DNA from: Symbiodinium natans
Lineage: Eukaryota; Sar; Dinophyceae; Suessiales; Symbiodiniaceae
Reading direction: 5' to 3'
DNA length: 64,000 nucleotides
NCBI GenBank assembly: GCA_905221605.1
Contig: CAJNDS010002199.1
Coordinates: 62,001 to 126,000 of the forward strand
This document shows positions 48,167 through 56,657 of the stretch, piece after piece (within the stretch, counting starts at the first letter, position 1; each line of letters opens with the position of its first letter). Both the position numbers and the translations under genes were made by a program. Under the pieces are notes generated by a model. That model saw only the letters and a program-made list of their open reading frames with translations. It did not search any database and had not been told where the DNA came from.

Positions 48167-50575
48167 TCAGAAAACCTCCTCAGCCTTTTTAACCACAAAT
48201 CGCGGCCTTCGGGATGTCCACAAAGACAACTGACTCGTGCAGAACGCCAAATCAGGTCGAGTTTTGATTGCCACCCAGAGGAACTCCCCTACGGCACCTT
48301 GTGCCGCTCGCAAGGAAGGAATATCCACCTCCTCTTCTTCGCCTGGAGTTTCTTTCACCATTGGCAGGTTACTTCCTTTTCCAGTTTCATCGATCTGATA
48401 CCCTCGTCGGTTCAGCAAATCTCTCACAAAGTCCTCCTGGTTGAGAAAGAAGCTGCCATTTCGATACCAGATTTGGACACCTAAACACTTCAGGAATCCA
48501 TCACCGCAGCCTGGACCACAGAACTCGGGTTCAGAAGTTTTCCACTCCTTCCCAATCTGTTCCAAGGCCTCCCGGAGCACTGTCATAGTCCCAGCCATCA
48601 AAAAATCATCCACGTAAAGACCCATTGTCCCTACCAACTTGCTTGCACCTTCCGGCTTTTCTTGTGCCATAATAAGGAACAGACTTGGGTCTGCATTGGA
48701 CCTCTGAAAGCTCATTGCTTGTCCATCCTTTGACACCCAAGACATACCTTGAAGACGTTGGTCTCGCCACTCCACCCATGCTGCAGGACTTTCGGCCAAA
48801 CCGTACAAGGCCTTCCTCACAATCCACCGCTCCTCTTTTGTGCAAAGACCCAATTTCACCGCCGCCCTTGGGGGCTGCACCACCACCAAACGCCCTTCTC
48901 TTTGCGCCCTATTCATCGGCGCCGTCAGAAAAGCTTTGGAAATGTCTAAGCCAGCGATGATCCACACCATATATGCTGCGTGCCTCACTTGACACCTGAA
49001 TGTAGTTGAATCTAAACCTGGAGCGTACAGCGAGTGACGACTGAGTGACCTCGGCCCTTCATATTCTGTAGCTGCCGTTGACGAAATGAAGTTTCCACAT
49101 GCACAGATACGGGCACGTCGCCTCCCTGTCCCTTGCTTCCGGGTAAACACCACCAGACTGGGAACGTACTCAATCACCGGTGCATTAGGCTCTTCCGCCA
49201 ATTTGTCCAGCTTTTCTTGAGTTGTTGGTTCTACCACCTCCAACTCTTTCACCAAAGACGTCACCTCGTCCGACAATGATTCCCTCCACTTTTCCAGCTC
49301 TTGCATGGCTTCCTGTGTAGGGATTGTTTTTGTTTGCAGAAACTCAACCTCCTCTGCTGCCTCAAGCGCAGTATTTTCTTGTACCATTTGCTGAACTTGA
49401 GCTGCTTTGACCAAAAACTTCGATAGCTGTTCCTCAGCCCTTTTTGCTTTAACCAGCCATTCTCTAGTCTCTGATCCTTTTTCTTCACTCGACTCATTGG
49501 CCGATCCATGGAACTCGTCCAAGATGCAACATTCCTGTTCAGCAATTAGGCGTCGAATACTCAAATGCTCCTCCAGAGCCCAGTGATGCGCTTCGAACAC
49601 AGCGTAGTCGACTTCCTCTGCAAGGTCGTCCAGCGAGGTCTCTTTCAACGTCATTTTTAACCACTTCCTTTTTTCACCTTCTTCAGCCTGTGGTTCCGGA
49701 AGAGGAAACTTGCATTGGAGAAGATAGCACCTATCCTTGTAGCTCAAACGCTCCATAAAAACAGGTGTGTACCCTGTCAAGGATACCCTGTTTCCTTTCC
49801 AAGGCATAGGGCCATGCAGCTTTCTCGGAAAGAACGACATGAAGTTCCAGTGGATATCCACCAATTTTCCAGGTAGGACTTTCTTCCCATAAGATTGCTC
49901 CACCACTTCAGCTCCTTCCTCTAAAACCTTTTCATCCTCAACCCACAGCTGACCATCTTTATAGTCACCAAAGCCACACACATAATTGCAGCAATGTTTT
50001 TCATTGTGACTATCCCTATGCAATGACACCGGAGCATTGCACGAGATTTGAAGAGCAGAAAATTTGGCTTCAGGATTGTGGTGCCTCACGAATGATGCCA
50101 AATAACGACATAGCCATGGTCTTCGATGAGTCTCCTTTGTGATACCACACACTCCGCCATGAGTATAGTGGCCCAACACCAGAGCTCGCGTACTTGTACA
50201 CCAATTGTTGATACCACCTCTTCGATTCACCCTCTTTGGGTATACAATCCCTTCCAAAAGCTCCTCACAGTCCACGTAATCATACATAGACCTTTCATAC
50301 ATTGACTTGGCTTTTTGCTCTTCTTTTTCCAACTGTGTTCCATCCTCAGCAGTCCCACTTATGCAGACCAAATAAGCATTTTCATGAGGAGAACAGCAAG
50401 TCGGCCAATACTCATCACCAGGAACATTGTCCTCGACATCTGCATTTTCTTCCAGCTCCCCCAGACCCTGCATGTCATCCTCGAAAATTTCCAAGGGCGG
50501 ACTGTCCCCCCTCTTGCGAAGCAAGCACAAGGAGCCCACATGACCACGCAGTGAAGAGGCCGGGCTTTTTTTCAT
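48167..50575 (-). CDS. E2 2OG-Fe(II) oxygenase-like domain plus copia reverse transcriptase
   Basis: Residues about 115-275 look like a 2OG-Fe(II) dioxygenase double-stranded beta helix: SLHRDSHNE gives His186 and Asp188, FFPRKLHG gives His254, and GNRVSLTGYTP gives Arg263 for 2-oxoglutarate. A GFGDYKDGQLWVE strand lies between. A heptad-rich coiled coil follows (about 375-450). The RT is complete: GLDISKAFL (Asp544), ALYGLAESPAAW, and GLYVDDFL (Asp656, Asp657), then FLKCLGVQI. The reading frame begins in the other phase from integrase and overlaps it by about 100 bp, at a run of seven A (50566-50572). So the ATG at 50573-50575 need not be a real start. RT is certain. The oxygenase call rests on motif order and spacing; relatedness to TET/JBP-type enzymes is inference. 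Confidence 0.9.
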   Translation of the reverse strand: MKKSPASSLRGHVGSLCLLRKRGDSPPLEIFEDDMQGLGELEENADVEDNVPGDEYWPTCCSPHENAYLVCISGTAEDGTQLEKEEQKAKSMYERSMYDYVDCEELLEGIVYPKRVNRRGGINNWCTSTRALVLGHYTHGGVCGITKETHRRPWLCRYLASFVRHHNPEAKFSALQISCNAPVSLHRDSHNEKHCCNYVCGFGDYKDGQLWVEDEKVLEEGAEVVEQSYGKKVLPGKLVDIHWNFMSFFPRKLHGPMPWKGNRVSLTGYTPVFMERLSYKDRCYLLQCKFPLPEPQAEEGEKRKWLKMTLKETSLDDLAEEVDYAVFEAHHWALEEHLSIRRLIAEQECCILDEFHGSANESSEEKGSETREWLVKAKRAEEQLSKFLVKAAQVQQMVQENTALEAAEEVEFLQTKTIPTQEAMQELEKWRESLSDEVTSLVKELEVVEPTTQEKLDKLAEEPNAPVIEYVPSLVVFTRKQGTGRRRARICACGNFISSTAATEYEGPRSLSRHSLYAPGLDSTTFRCQVRHAAYMVWIIAGLDISKAFLTAPMNRAQREGRLVVVQPPRAAVKLGLCTKEERWIVRKALYGLAESPAAWVEWRDQRLQGMSWVSKDGQAMSFQRSNADPSLFLIMAQEKPEGASKLVGTMGLYVDDFLMAGTMTVLREALEQIGKEWKTSEPEFCGPGCGDGFLKCLGVQIWYRNGSFFLNQEDFVRDLLNRRGYQIDETGKGSNLPMVKETPGEEEEVDIPSLRAAQGAVGEFLWVAIKTRPDLAFCTSQLSLWTSRRPRFVVKKAEEVF

Positions 50576-52589
50576 TTAACCGATGACGAACTGGAGGATC
50601 GCGAGGCGGAGGTAAAGGAGGACCTTCTTCATCAGCGAACCGAAGCGCCGGTTTTTTCCCCTTGAGACGATGCTCTGGAGGAGAAGGCTCCTGTTCTTCT
50701 ACCACCCCTTCCAGCTCCAATTCAGGCGGTTCCTTTATATGGGAAAAAATCGTAGTGCAGGGAAATAACACCAGTTCATCCGGATCTTTTGCAGTCCCTT
50801 GAGCTTCCACCCAATAACCACCAGGTAGGTCATCGCATGGACCCAAAAGAAGTGCAGGCTGCGTACGATCGACCCATTGCCGACCTTTCTTTGTTCCATC
50901 CGGACCCAGCAACTCCCACGGACGACGTTTGACTTGAATCTGAGCACCAAAGGGAAGCAATGCTTTAGGATTCAACCCCAACTCCCTTTCAGCTTTCTGC
51001 CACCGTAACATTGACCAATGGCGAGCAGCCAGTGCCCAGTACGCCGGCCCGAGTCGCGCCTCCTTTAAGAGCGACCTGACACCACGTTTGAATAAACCCA
51101 CACATGCTTCAGCGCGCCCATTTGTTTGCGGGACACCAGGATCACCAGTGGTCCTATATATCAGACGAGTTTCGCAAAAGGACCGGAAGCGTGCATTGAC
51201 AAACTCCCCCGCTCGATCTGAGTGGATTCTCAACACCGGATACCCATGTCTCTGCAAGCGCACCATCATCCTTTGAACTGCCGACAAAACAGTTGTTTGC
51301 TGTTTGTCCACAATCGGCTCCACCATAACGAAGTTGATCATACGGACAGGTTGGGTCAAGTGGTCCTTCAGTTCCTTCCAGGATTTTTCAGAAGCTTGGA
51401 TTTTCAACACCTCTGCCTCCAGAACTGGCGCAGGTTCCACCGGCGCAGAGTCTTCCTCCTCGAAGTTAGCGACTGCATCGCCTAACCATTCTCCGACACC
51501 AGCACCTTCATCTGCCACCTGATCTTCCACCTCATCCGCATCTTCCTCCTTTTCTGGAGGGCGACCCACATTGGGATCCAACATTGGAAATTGATACACA
51601 CCAATAACAGCGTGTCGTGGCTTCTGCTGGTGAGCATCCTTTGAACACTTGTATGGACCCGCTAAGTCCAATGATAAAGTGTAAGCATCCCCATGCTTTC
51701 GCCTCAAATGGCGACGGTCTTTTCCAGCAGCAGACACACAGATTTGACAATCGCGTCTGAAGGGAATATGCCCCCTTAGGCAATGGTCACGGAAAGCTCG
51801 CTCCTCGGTCGTCAACCTCCGTAACGTCCCTTCTCGTTCTTCTTTTTTTAACACCGTAGCTTCCCGTTCAGCATCGCTCTCATGCAACCATTGTGCCAAC
51901 CTGTGACGTATTCTTTTGACCAATCCAAACGCCCATCGCGCCCATATAGAGGACTGTCCAATACGCTCTTCCAGGGTAGAAGCGAATGTTGCTGACCACG
52001 GAACAACCACGCGAACCTGTTCCAACGATTCCCATAGTTCCATATCAGACACCAGGAAAGTCGTAGGTTTCACCAGAGCATGTCCCAACGCTCCTTGATC
52101 AAAGTGTGCAGCGTACATTCCATAACGCTCACAAAAGCTTTTCACCTCTGGCCAACTCCAGAAGGTAGGACTTGAGAGCCCTTCCTGAGAACCATCCACC
52201 AGATCCTCAGCACTCAAGACCGTTTTGCCGTTCTGAGAGAAATCTTTCCCTATGAGTTCAGGGTCCCCAGGGCTTTCCATGCCAAAAAAGACAGAACTCC
52301 CATTGATGACTTCAGCAGTTCCACACCTTGAATGCACTGCCACGTCATATAGGAAAAGCATCTTCAGAAGTAAAACACCATCCTTTTGAGCTAATTCTTG
52401 ATGTGGCCAAGGAAGACTTTTAAACCCCAACCGTTCAGGCCCACAGCGTCGGCGTAATACAGGTGGACCACCGTCTTCACCTCTCAACCTTGACACTGTC
52501 CTGCATGGAGGTCCTCCCACCACAGCAACCACCTTTCCTTCAGCCGCCAGATGCAGGTCACCACCTTTTGTCAAATCCTTCGGCTTCAT
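50475..52589 (-). CDS. E2 GGPPC methyltransferase-like module plus integrase
   Basis: The start at 52589 gives MKPKDLTKGG; an upstream ATG in another phase (MDMMRRRSEPG) also exists. Residues 20-110 contain VVGGPPCRTVS (Cys29) and FFGMESPGDP (Glu105), resembling motifs IV and VI of C5 cytosine methyltransferases; motif I for SAM is absent, so it looks truncated. Integrase follows: zinc ligands His269, His274, Cys281, Cys284; catalytic Asp308 (LSLDLAG), Asp458 (RIHSDRAGEF) and Glu494 (QTNGRAE), with exactly 35 residues between the last two. An acidic insert of about 70 residues (340-410) sits between the first two Asp. The frame ends with a proline-rich tail and shifts at the A7 run to the RT frame. 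No aspartic protease motif is seen. Confidence 0.9.
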   Translation of the reverse strand: MKPKDLTKGGDLHLAAEGKVVAVVGGPPCRTVSRLRGEDGGPPVLRRRCGPERLGFKSLPWPHQELAQKDGVLLLKMLFLYDVAVHSRCGTAEVINGSSVFFGMESPGDPELIGKDFSQNGKTVLSAEDLVDGSQEGLSSPTFWSWPEVKSFCERYGMYAAHFDQGALGHALVKPTTFLVSDMELWESLEQVRVVVPWSATFASTLEERIGQSSIWARWAFGLVKRIRHRLAQWLHESDAEREATVLKKEEREGTLRRLTTEERAFRDHCLRGHIPFRRDCQICVSAAGKDRRHLRRKHGDAYTLSLDLAGPYKCSKDAHQQKPRHAVIGVYQFPMLDPNVGRPPEKEEDADEVEDQVADEGAGVGEWLGDAVANFEEEDSAPVEPAPVLEAEVLKIQASEKSWKELKDHLTQPVRMINFVMVEPIVDKQQTTVLSAVQRMMVRLQRHGYPVLRIHSDRAGEFVNARFRSFCETRLIYRTTGDPGVPQTNGRAEACVGLFKRGVRSLLKEARLGPAYWALAARHWSMLRWQKAERELGLNPKALLPFGAQIQVKRRPWELLGPDGTKKGRQWVDRTQPALLLGPCDDLPGGYWVEAQGTAKDPDELVLFPCTTIFSHIKEPPELELEGVVEEQEPSPPEHRLKGKKPALRFADEEGPPLPPPRDPPVRHRLNEKKPGLFTAWSCGLLVLASQEGGQSALGNFRG

Positions 52590-52688
52590 TGGCCGTTGGC
52601 GACAGTCCAGGCTCAGAGCGACGCCGCATCATGTCCATGGCATTAAACAAACGAAAAATCTTTACCAATTCCGCAGGAAGCCTAATTT

Positions 52689-52700
52689 GGGCTCATAACC
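52689..52700 (-). other. E2 primer-binding site (half-tRNA type)
   Basis: GGTTATGAGCCC on the sense strand, directly after the LTR; same site as E1 and E3. Confidence 0.8.
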
Positions 52701-52928
52701 TACGGGGGCAACCGAAGGAGGACAGGGAACAAGACAGTCAACCCCAACAGAAGCCCTTATTACCCCTGGAACAACCAACAACCGAACAGCAAGACCCCAA
52801 ACCAAGGGTACACTTTTTACGAAACCTTCGACCGCTTTGGTCATGGCTTGAGCCAAAGATTACCGGGTTCATTGACCCTTCAACCTCCAATACCAACTCC
52901 TTTCTACAATACCAATTGCAGCTCCGCA
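52701..52928 (-). repeat. E2 5' LTR (228 bp)
   Basis: Direct repeat of 46707-46935. The spliced-leader-like segment at 52847-52866 reads CCGGTAATCTTTGGCTCAAG on the sense strand, followed by CCATG. A 64-codon frame from the first ATG runs through the primer site (GYEPKLG). Confidence 0.9.
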
Positions 52929-52993
52929 CCCTAAACCCTAAACCCTAAACCCTAAACCCTAAACCCTAAACCCTAAACCCTAAACCCTAAACC
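52929..52993. repeat. Telomeric repeat right of E2
   Basis: Nine CCCTAAA units, the last decayed to CCGTAAA, then non-telomeric DNA. Confidence 0.95.
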
Positions 52994-53895
52994 GTAAACG
53001 TGAGCGAGCAGACCCCGAACGCTCGGCCGAGGGCCTTACAGCCCGAGCGCCCAAGCGAAAAGAGAAACGGAAAGGTGAGGGTTAAGCCTCACCGTCTGTC
53101 CTGGACAGGCCAACGGACATCGGCCTTTTTTACGACAACGTCAGTACTCGGCTAAGGGATGGCCGGCACCCAGACCACCTTTAGCGTAGCTAAAGTAAAA
53201 ACCCCAAATCGTAACCGGAGGTCAGGGTTTTGGGTTCAGGGTTTGCCGGGCCCCCTCCGCCAGGGGCCCCCTGGCCCCTGGCAGCTGGATTCCTGGACCA
53301 GGAGGCTGGCGAGGGGTCCAGGCAGGCTGGTTGCTCAATTTCGTGATTTTGGGGGCTTTCGATTTTCGGCACCAAGGGCCCCCCGGGCCAAGGGCCCCCC
53401 GGGCCAAGGGCCCCCCAGGCCAAGGGGCCCCCGGCCTGGGTTGGGGGGCCCCGACCCAAGGGCCCGCCAAGGGCCCCTCCCAGGGCCAGGGGGGCCCTTC
53501 TGGGCCAAGGGCCGTCAAGGGCTTTTTTGGCCAAGGGCGCCAAGGGGCCCCCGGGCCAAGGGCCAAGGGCCCCCGTGCTTAAGCCAAGGGCCCTCCCGGC
53601 CAAGGGCCCCTTCCGGGCCAAGGCCCTCTCGGGCCAAGGGCCGGGCCAAGGCCCAAGGCCCCGGGCCAAGCCGTCCCCGAGCCAAGGGCCCCCCCGTTTG
53701 CGACCAGGAGCCTCGGGGGGGCCATTTGGGCCCAGGGCCAAGCTCCCAGGCTTTTGGAAGGGACCCCAACAAGACCCCAAAACTCCCCCCAACCAAAGGC
53801 TCTCGGGCCAAGGGCCCCCCACACCAACACCCTTGCAGGGAATCGCACCAGCCCCCAACAAGCGCCAAGAGCCACCAAAAGGCTTCCTTCACTTC
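52994..53895. other. GC-rich spacer with AAGGGCC repeats
   Basis: From about 53370 to 53830 a short GGGCCAAGGGCCCCC-like motif recurs every 13-18 bp. Gly/Pro/Ala-rich frames on both strands follow from this composition and are not called as genes. Confidence 0.6.
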
Positions 53896-54775
53896 AAAAG
53901 GCCCCCTAAAAAAGGGGGACCCCAGGATGCCCGTACCCGCAATGAAAAATGCGATTTCTTGGTAGTGAAATCGATGCTTAATTGAGGCCCTTAAAGAAGG
54001 GGAATCCAAGAGCAGACACAGAGGGTTTCCCTGACCTTCAAATAAATAAGGGCCTCTACGGGCCCTGACATGCCGAAGGCCCGAAAAGGGCCGAGGCTAC
54101 CCCCAACCCCAGCTTAAACCCGAACAGCGCAACTTTAAAAACATCAAAGCAAGCATCAGAGCACAAGAAAGTACGGGCCCTAACGTGCCGAAGGCCCGAA
54201 AAGGGCCGAGGCTACCCCGAACCCCAGCTTAAACCCTAACACCGCAAAACCCTGCCAAGGCCTTCAAGCAAATAAGGGCCTCTACGGGCCCTAACTTGCC
54301 GAAGGCCCGAAAAGGGCCGAGGCTACCCCGAACCCGAGCTTAAACCCTAGTGATTGAAATACTCATTGGCGAAAAACTCATTAATAAGTTCCCTGACCTT
54401 TAAATGAATAAAGCCTCTACGGCCCCTGACACGCCGAAGGTCCGAACAAGGCCCCGAGAGACCCCAAGAGCCACCAAAATGCTTCAAAAGGCTTCAAAAG
54501 GCCCCCTAAAAGAAGGGGGACCCCAGGATGCCCGTACCCGCAATGAAAAATGCGATTTCTTGGTAGTGAAATCGATGCTTAATTGAGGCCCTTAAAGAAG
54601 GGGAATCCAAGAGCAGACACAAAGGGTTTCCCTGACCTTCAAATAAATAAGGGCCTCTACGGGCCCTGACACGCCGAAGGCCCGAAAAGGGCCGAGGCTA
54701 CCCCCAACCCCAGCTTAAACCCTAACAGCGCAACTTTAAAAACATCAAAGCAAGCATCAGAGCACAAGAAAGTAA
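53896..54775. repeat. Direct repeats of about 280 bp and hairpin-bearing 75-bp modules
   Basis: The segment 53896-54174 recurs at about 54494-54774. A smaller module (gggcctctacgggccctgac ... agcttaaaccc) occurs at about 54048, 54174, 54268 and 54649. It carries GGCCC-GAAAA-GGGCC, a short hairpin. No gene seen. Confidence 0.8.
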
Positions 54776-54894
54776 ATTCCATAAACCCTAAACCCTAATA
54801 GAGTATAGTTTGGGTGGCCGGGGTGGGTTGACGGGCAACGCGAGCGCGCGGCCCGGGGTGTTTCACACCCGAGCGCGCGCCCTCCCCTGACACA
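54776..54894. other. Spacer with GC-rich inverted sequence
   Basis: Contains cgagcgcgcg twice and GGGGTGT-TTC-ACACCC, a short hairpin, directly before the telomeric array. Confidence 0.4.
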
Positions 54895-55018
54895 CCCTAA
54901 ACCCTAAACCCTAAACCCTAAACCCTAAACCCTAAACCCTAAACCCTAAACCCTAAACCCTAAACCCTAAACCCTAAACCCTAAACCCTAAACCCTAAAC
55001 CCTAAACCCTAAACCCTA
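54895..55018. repeat. Telomeric array left of E3
   Basis: About 17 CCCTAAA units; the final CCCTA (55014-55018) abuts the E3 LTR. Confidence 0.97.
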
Positions 55019-55306
55019 TGCGGAGCTGCAATTGGTATTGTAGAAAGGAGTTAGTGTTGAGGGTTGGATGGGTCAATGAACCCGGATATTTGGCTCAAGA
55101 TGGCCCCGAGCCGTCCGCTTTTCGTTGAAAAGGTTGTGTCCGTGTGTTGGGTGTTGGGTCTTGTGGGAGGTAGTAGTCCCGACCCTTCTCCCTTAGCCTT
55201 TCCCTCTAGGGTGGGATTCTTCTCTTACTGGTTCGATCTGGGAAATCCATATAGGCAACTGTTAAGGGTTGGTTTCTTTCCCCTTTCCCCTTCGGTTGCC
55301 CCCGTA
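55019..55306 (+). repeat. E3 5' LTR (288 bp)
   Basis: TGCGGAGCTGCAATTGG ... GGTTGCCCCCGTA. The spliced-leader-like segment is at 55082-55099 (CCGGATATTTGGCTCAAG) and is followed at once by ATGG. The frame from that ATG is open through the primer site and beyond. Confidence 0.9.
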
Positions 55307-55318
55307 GGTTATGAGCCC
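55307..55318 (+). other. E3 primer-binding site (half-tRNA type)
   Basis: GGTTATGAGCCC, complementary to the initiator-Met tRNA anticodon arm. Confidence 0.8.
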
Positions 55319-55373
55319 AAATTAGGTTCCCTGCGGTTGAGTGTTGTCTTAAGATCTTTGGGATCAAGAAGCA

Positions 55374-56657
55374 ATGCCTTCTCCGAAGCGATGGCTCCAA
55401 CCTGCCTCGGATGGTGGACAGAATGGTGGAGCTGGAAATGGTGCAGCTGAGTCTCTGGGTGAAAGATCGGTGTTGGAAGAGGTGATTCCCGGCGCTGAAG
55501 AACATCTGGAAGAAGCCTTGGTTGCAGAAAGCCCCAATGTGGGTATGAATCCCAATGTGGATATGGTTAGCAATACTGAAGCTGAAGGACGTGCTGTCTC
55601 TGTATCGCCAAAGCCTGGTGAAAAAAGGAACTGGGACGCGACTGGTGGTATAGATCGTGAAATGGAGGTGACTGTTTTACGAGTGTTGCAAAAACACGGG
55701 TATCAGCCGTCGACTTCGACTTCGGGTCGAATGGTAGACCAAGGGTCTCAGACCGATCTGATTGGAGAAGTGCTGCAAGCGGCCAGGAGGCCTCTGAACA
55801 AGATCAAAAGGGATCCATCTTCGAGTTCCCAAGGTGGTGGAAGCGGTCACGAACAGAAGGGTGCGGACAGCTTTGAAGCTGCACCTGCTGCTGAATACGC
55901 CATGGGGGAGGAGGAGATCCTACAGATGGAGGCTGAGAGGTTGCGACAGTTGTCAGAAGAAGAGGACGAGATGCGTCAGGTCTCTGAAAGGGATGGTTTT
56001 CGGAAAGATGAGCATCTGATCCGAGCGTGTGATGGCACAATGTGGGAATGGCACCTCCATGAAGATGGGAGACAATATTATTACTGCCTGGATACGCAGG
56101 AAAGCAAGTGGACATTGCCAGTATTAGGTGAAAAGATGAAGAGTGACGAGGTGGTTGGGTCTCCTTCGGGCAATGAGCTGGAAATGGAGGCGGCACTGGA
56201 TTCTTCATCCTCTACTCCGAAGACTGAGTCTACGAGGGCATTCCAGGGTAGTGTAAATAGTTTAGGTGAAAAAGATTTTTCCTCTACTATCAGGGATAGC
56301 GGTCCTAGGGCTGGTGGTGACGCCCCGACCTCGGGTTCTCCTGATGAGGAGGAGATTCCTGGAAACCGAGCAGACATCGCTGGAGCTCAACATCTGGATC
56401 GGGAAGGAATGGGAGCACTTTCTGAGGGTGTGGCAGCGGTGGAATCGGTAGGTCCAGAAGAAAAATTCCCAATGTGGAGATCGGAACTGTGTCGGCTGCA
56501 GAAGAGCGAGTGGTGGATGTGGTACCTGTCGTTCAGGAAGGTGGTCCTGGAGATTCGGAAGACGGAGGGAAAAAGTCGTGTGTTGCGACTGAGGAGGTCT
56601 CTTCGTTTGGTGCCAAGATTCCTGCCATTCAAGGGGAAAAAGAAGCTTCTGGAATAG
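55374..56657 (+). pseudogene. E3 Gag-like polyprotein, N-terminal segment with WW domain
   Basis: ATG at 55374 gives MPSPKRWLQPASDGG, aligned with E1. Residues about 224-249 form a WW domain (Trp226, GRQYYY, Trp246, Pro249). WW domains bind proline-rich or phospho-Ser/Pro peptides. Upstream, an acidic helical stretch (EEEILQMEAERLRQLSEEEDEMRQ) may form a coiled coil. One G is missing near 56465 compared with E1 (GAAAAG versus GAAAAA context), so everything after PEEKF is out of phase; the true sequence continues in the frame that opens at 56474. Confidence 0.8.

Larger units (their letters stand above)
46707..52928 (-). mobile_element. E2: copia-type LTR retrotransposon with pol but no Gag
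   Basis: LTRs 46707-46935 and 52701-52928 differ by one substitution and one G, so insertion is recent. Sense order: LTR, primer site, methyltransferase-like module, integrase, 2OG-Fe(II) oxygenase-like domain, RT, RNase H with membrane tail, polypurine tract, LTR. Both flanks show CCCTA (46702-46706 and 52929-52933). The first coding sequence begins only about 110 bp after the primer site, so the Gag-like region of E1/E3 is missing. Three frames are needed to read pol. Confidence 0.92.

Noticed and set aside
53159-54009. 268-aa plus-strand and 223-aa minus-strand Gly/Pro/Ala-rich proteins
   Set aside because: They arise from GGGCC-type repeats and show no motif or consistent codon use.
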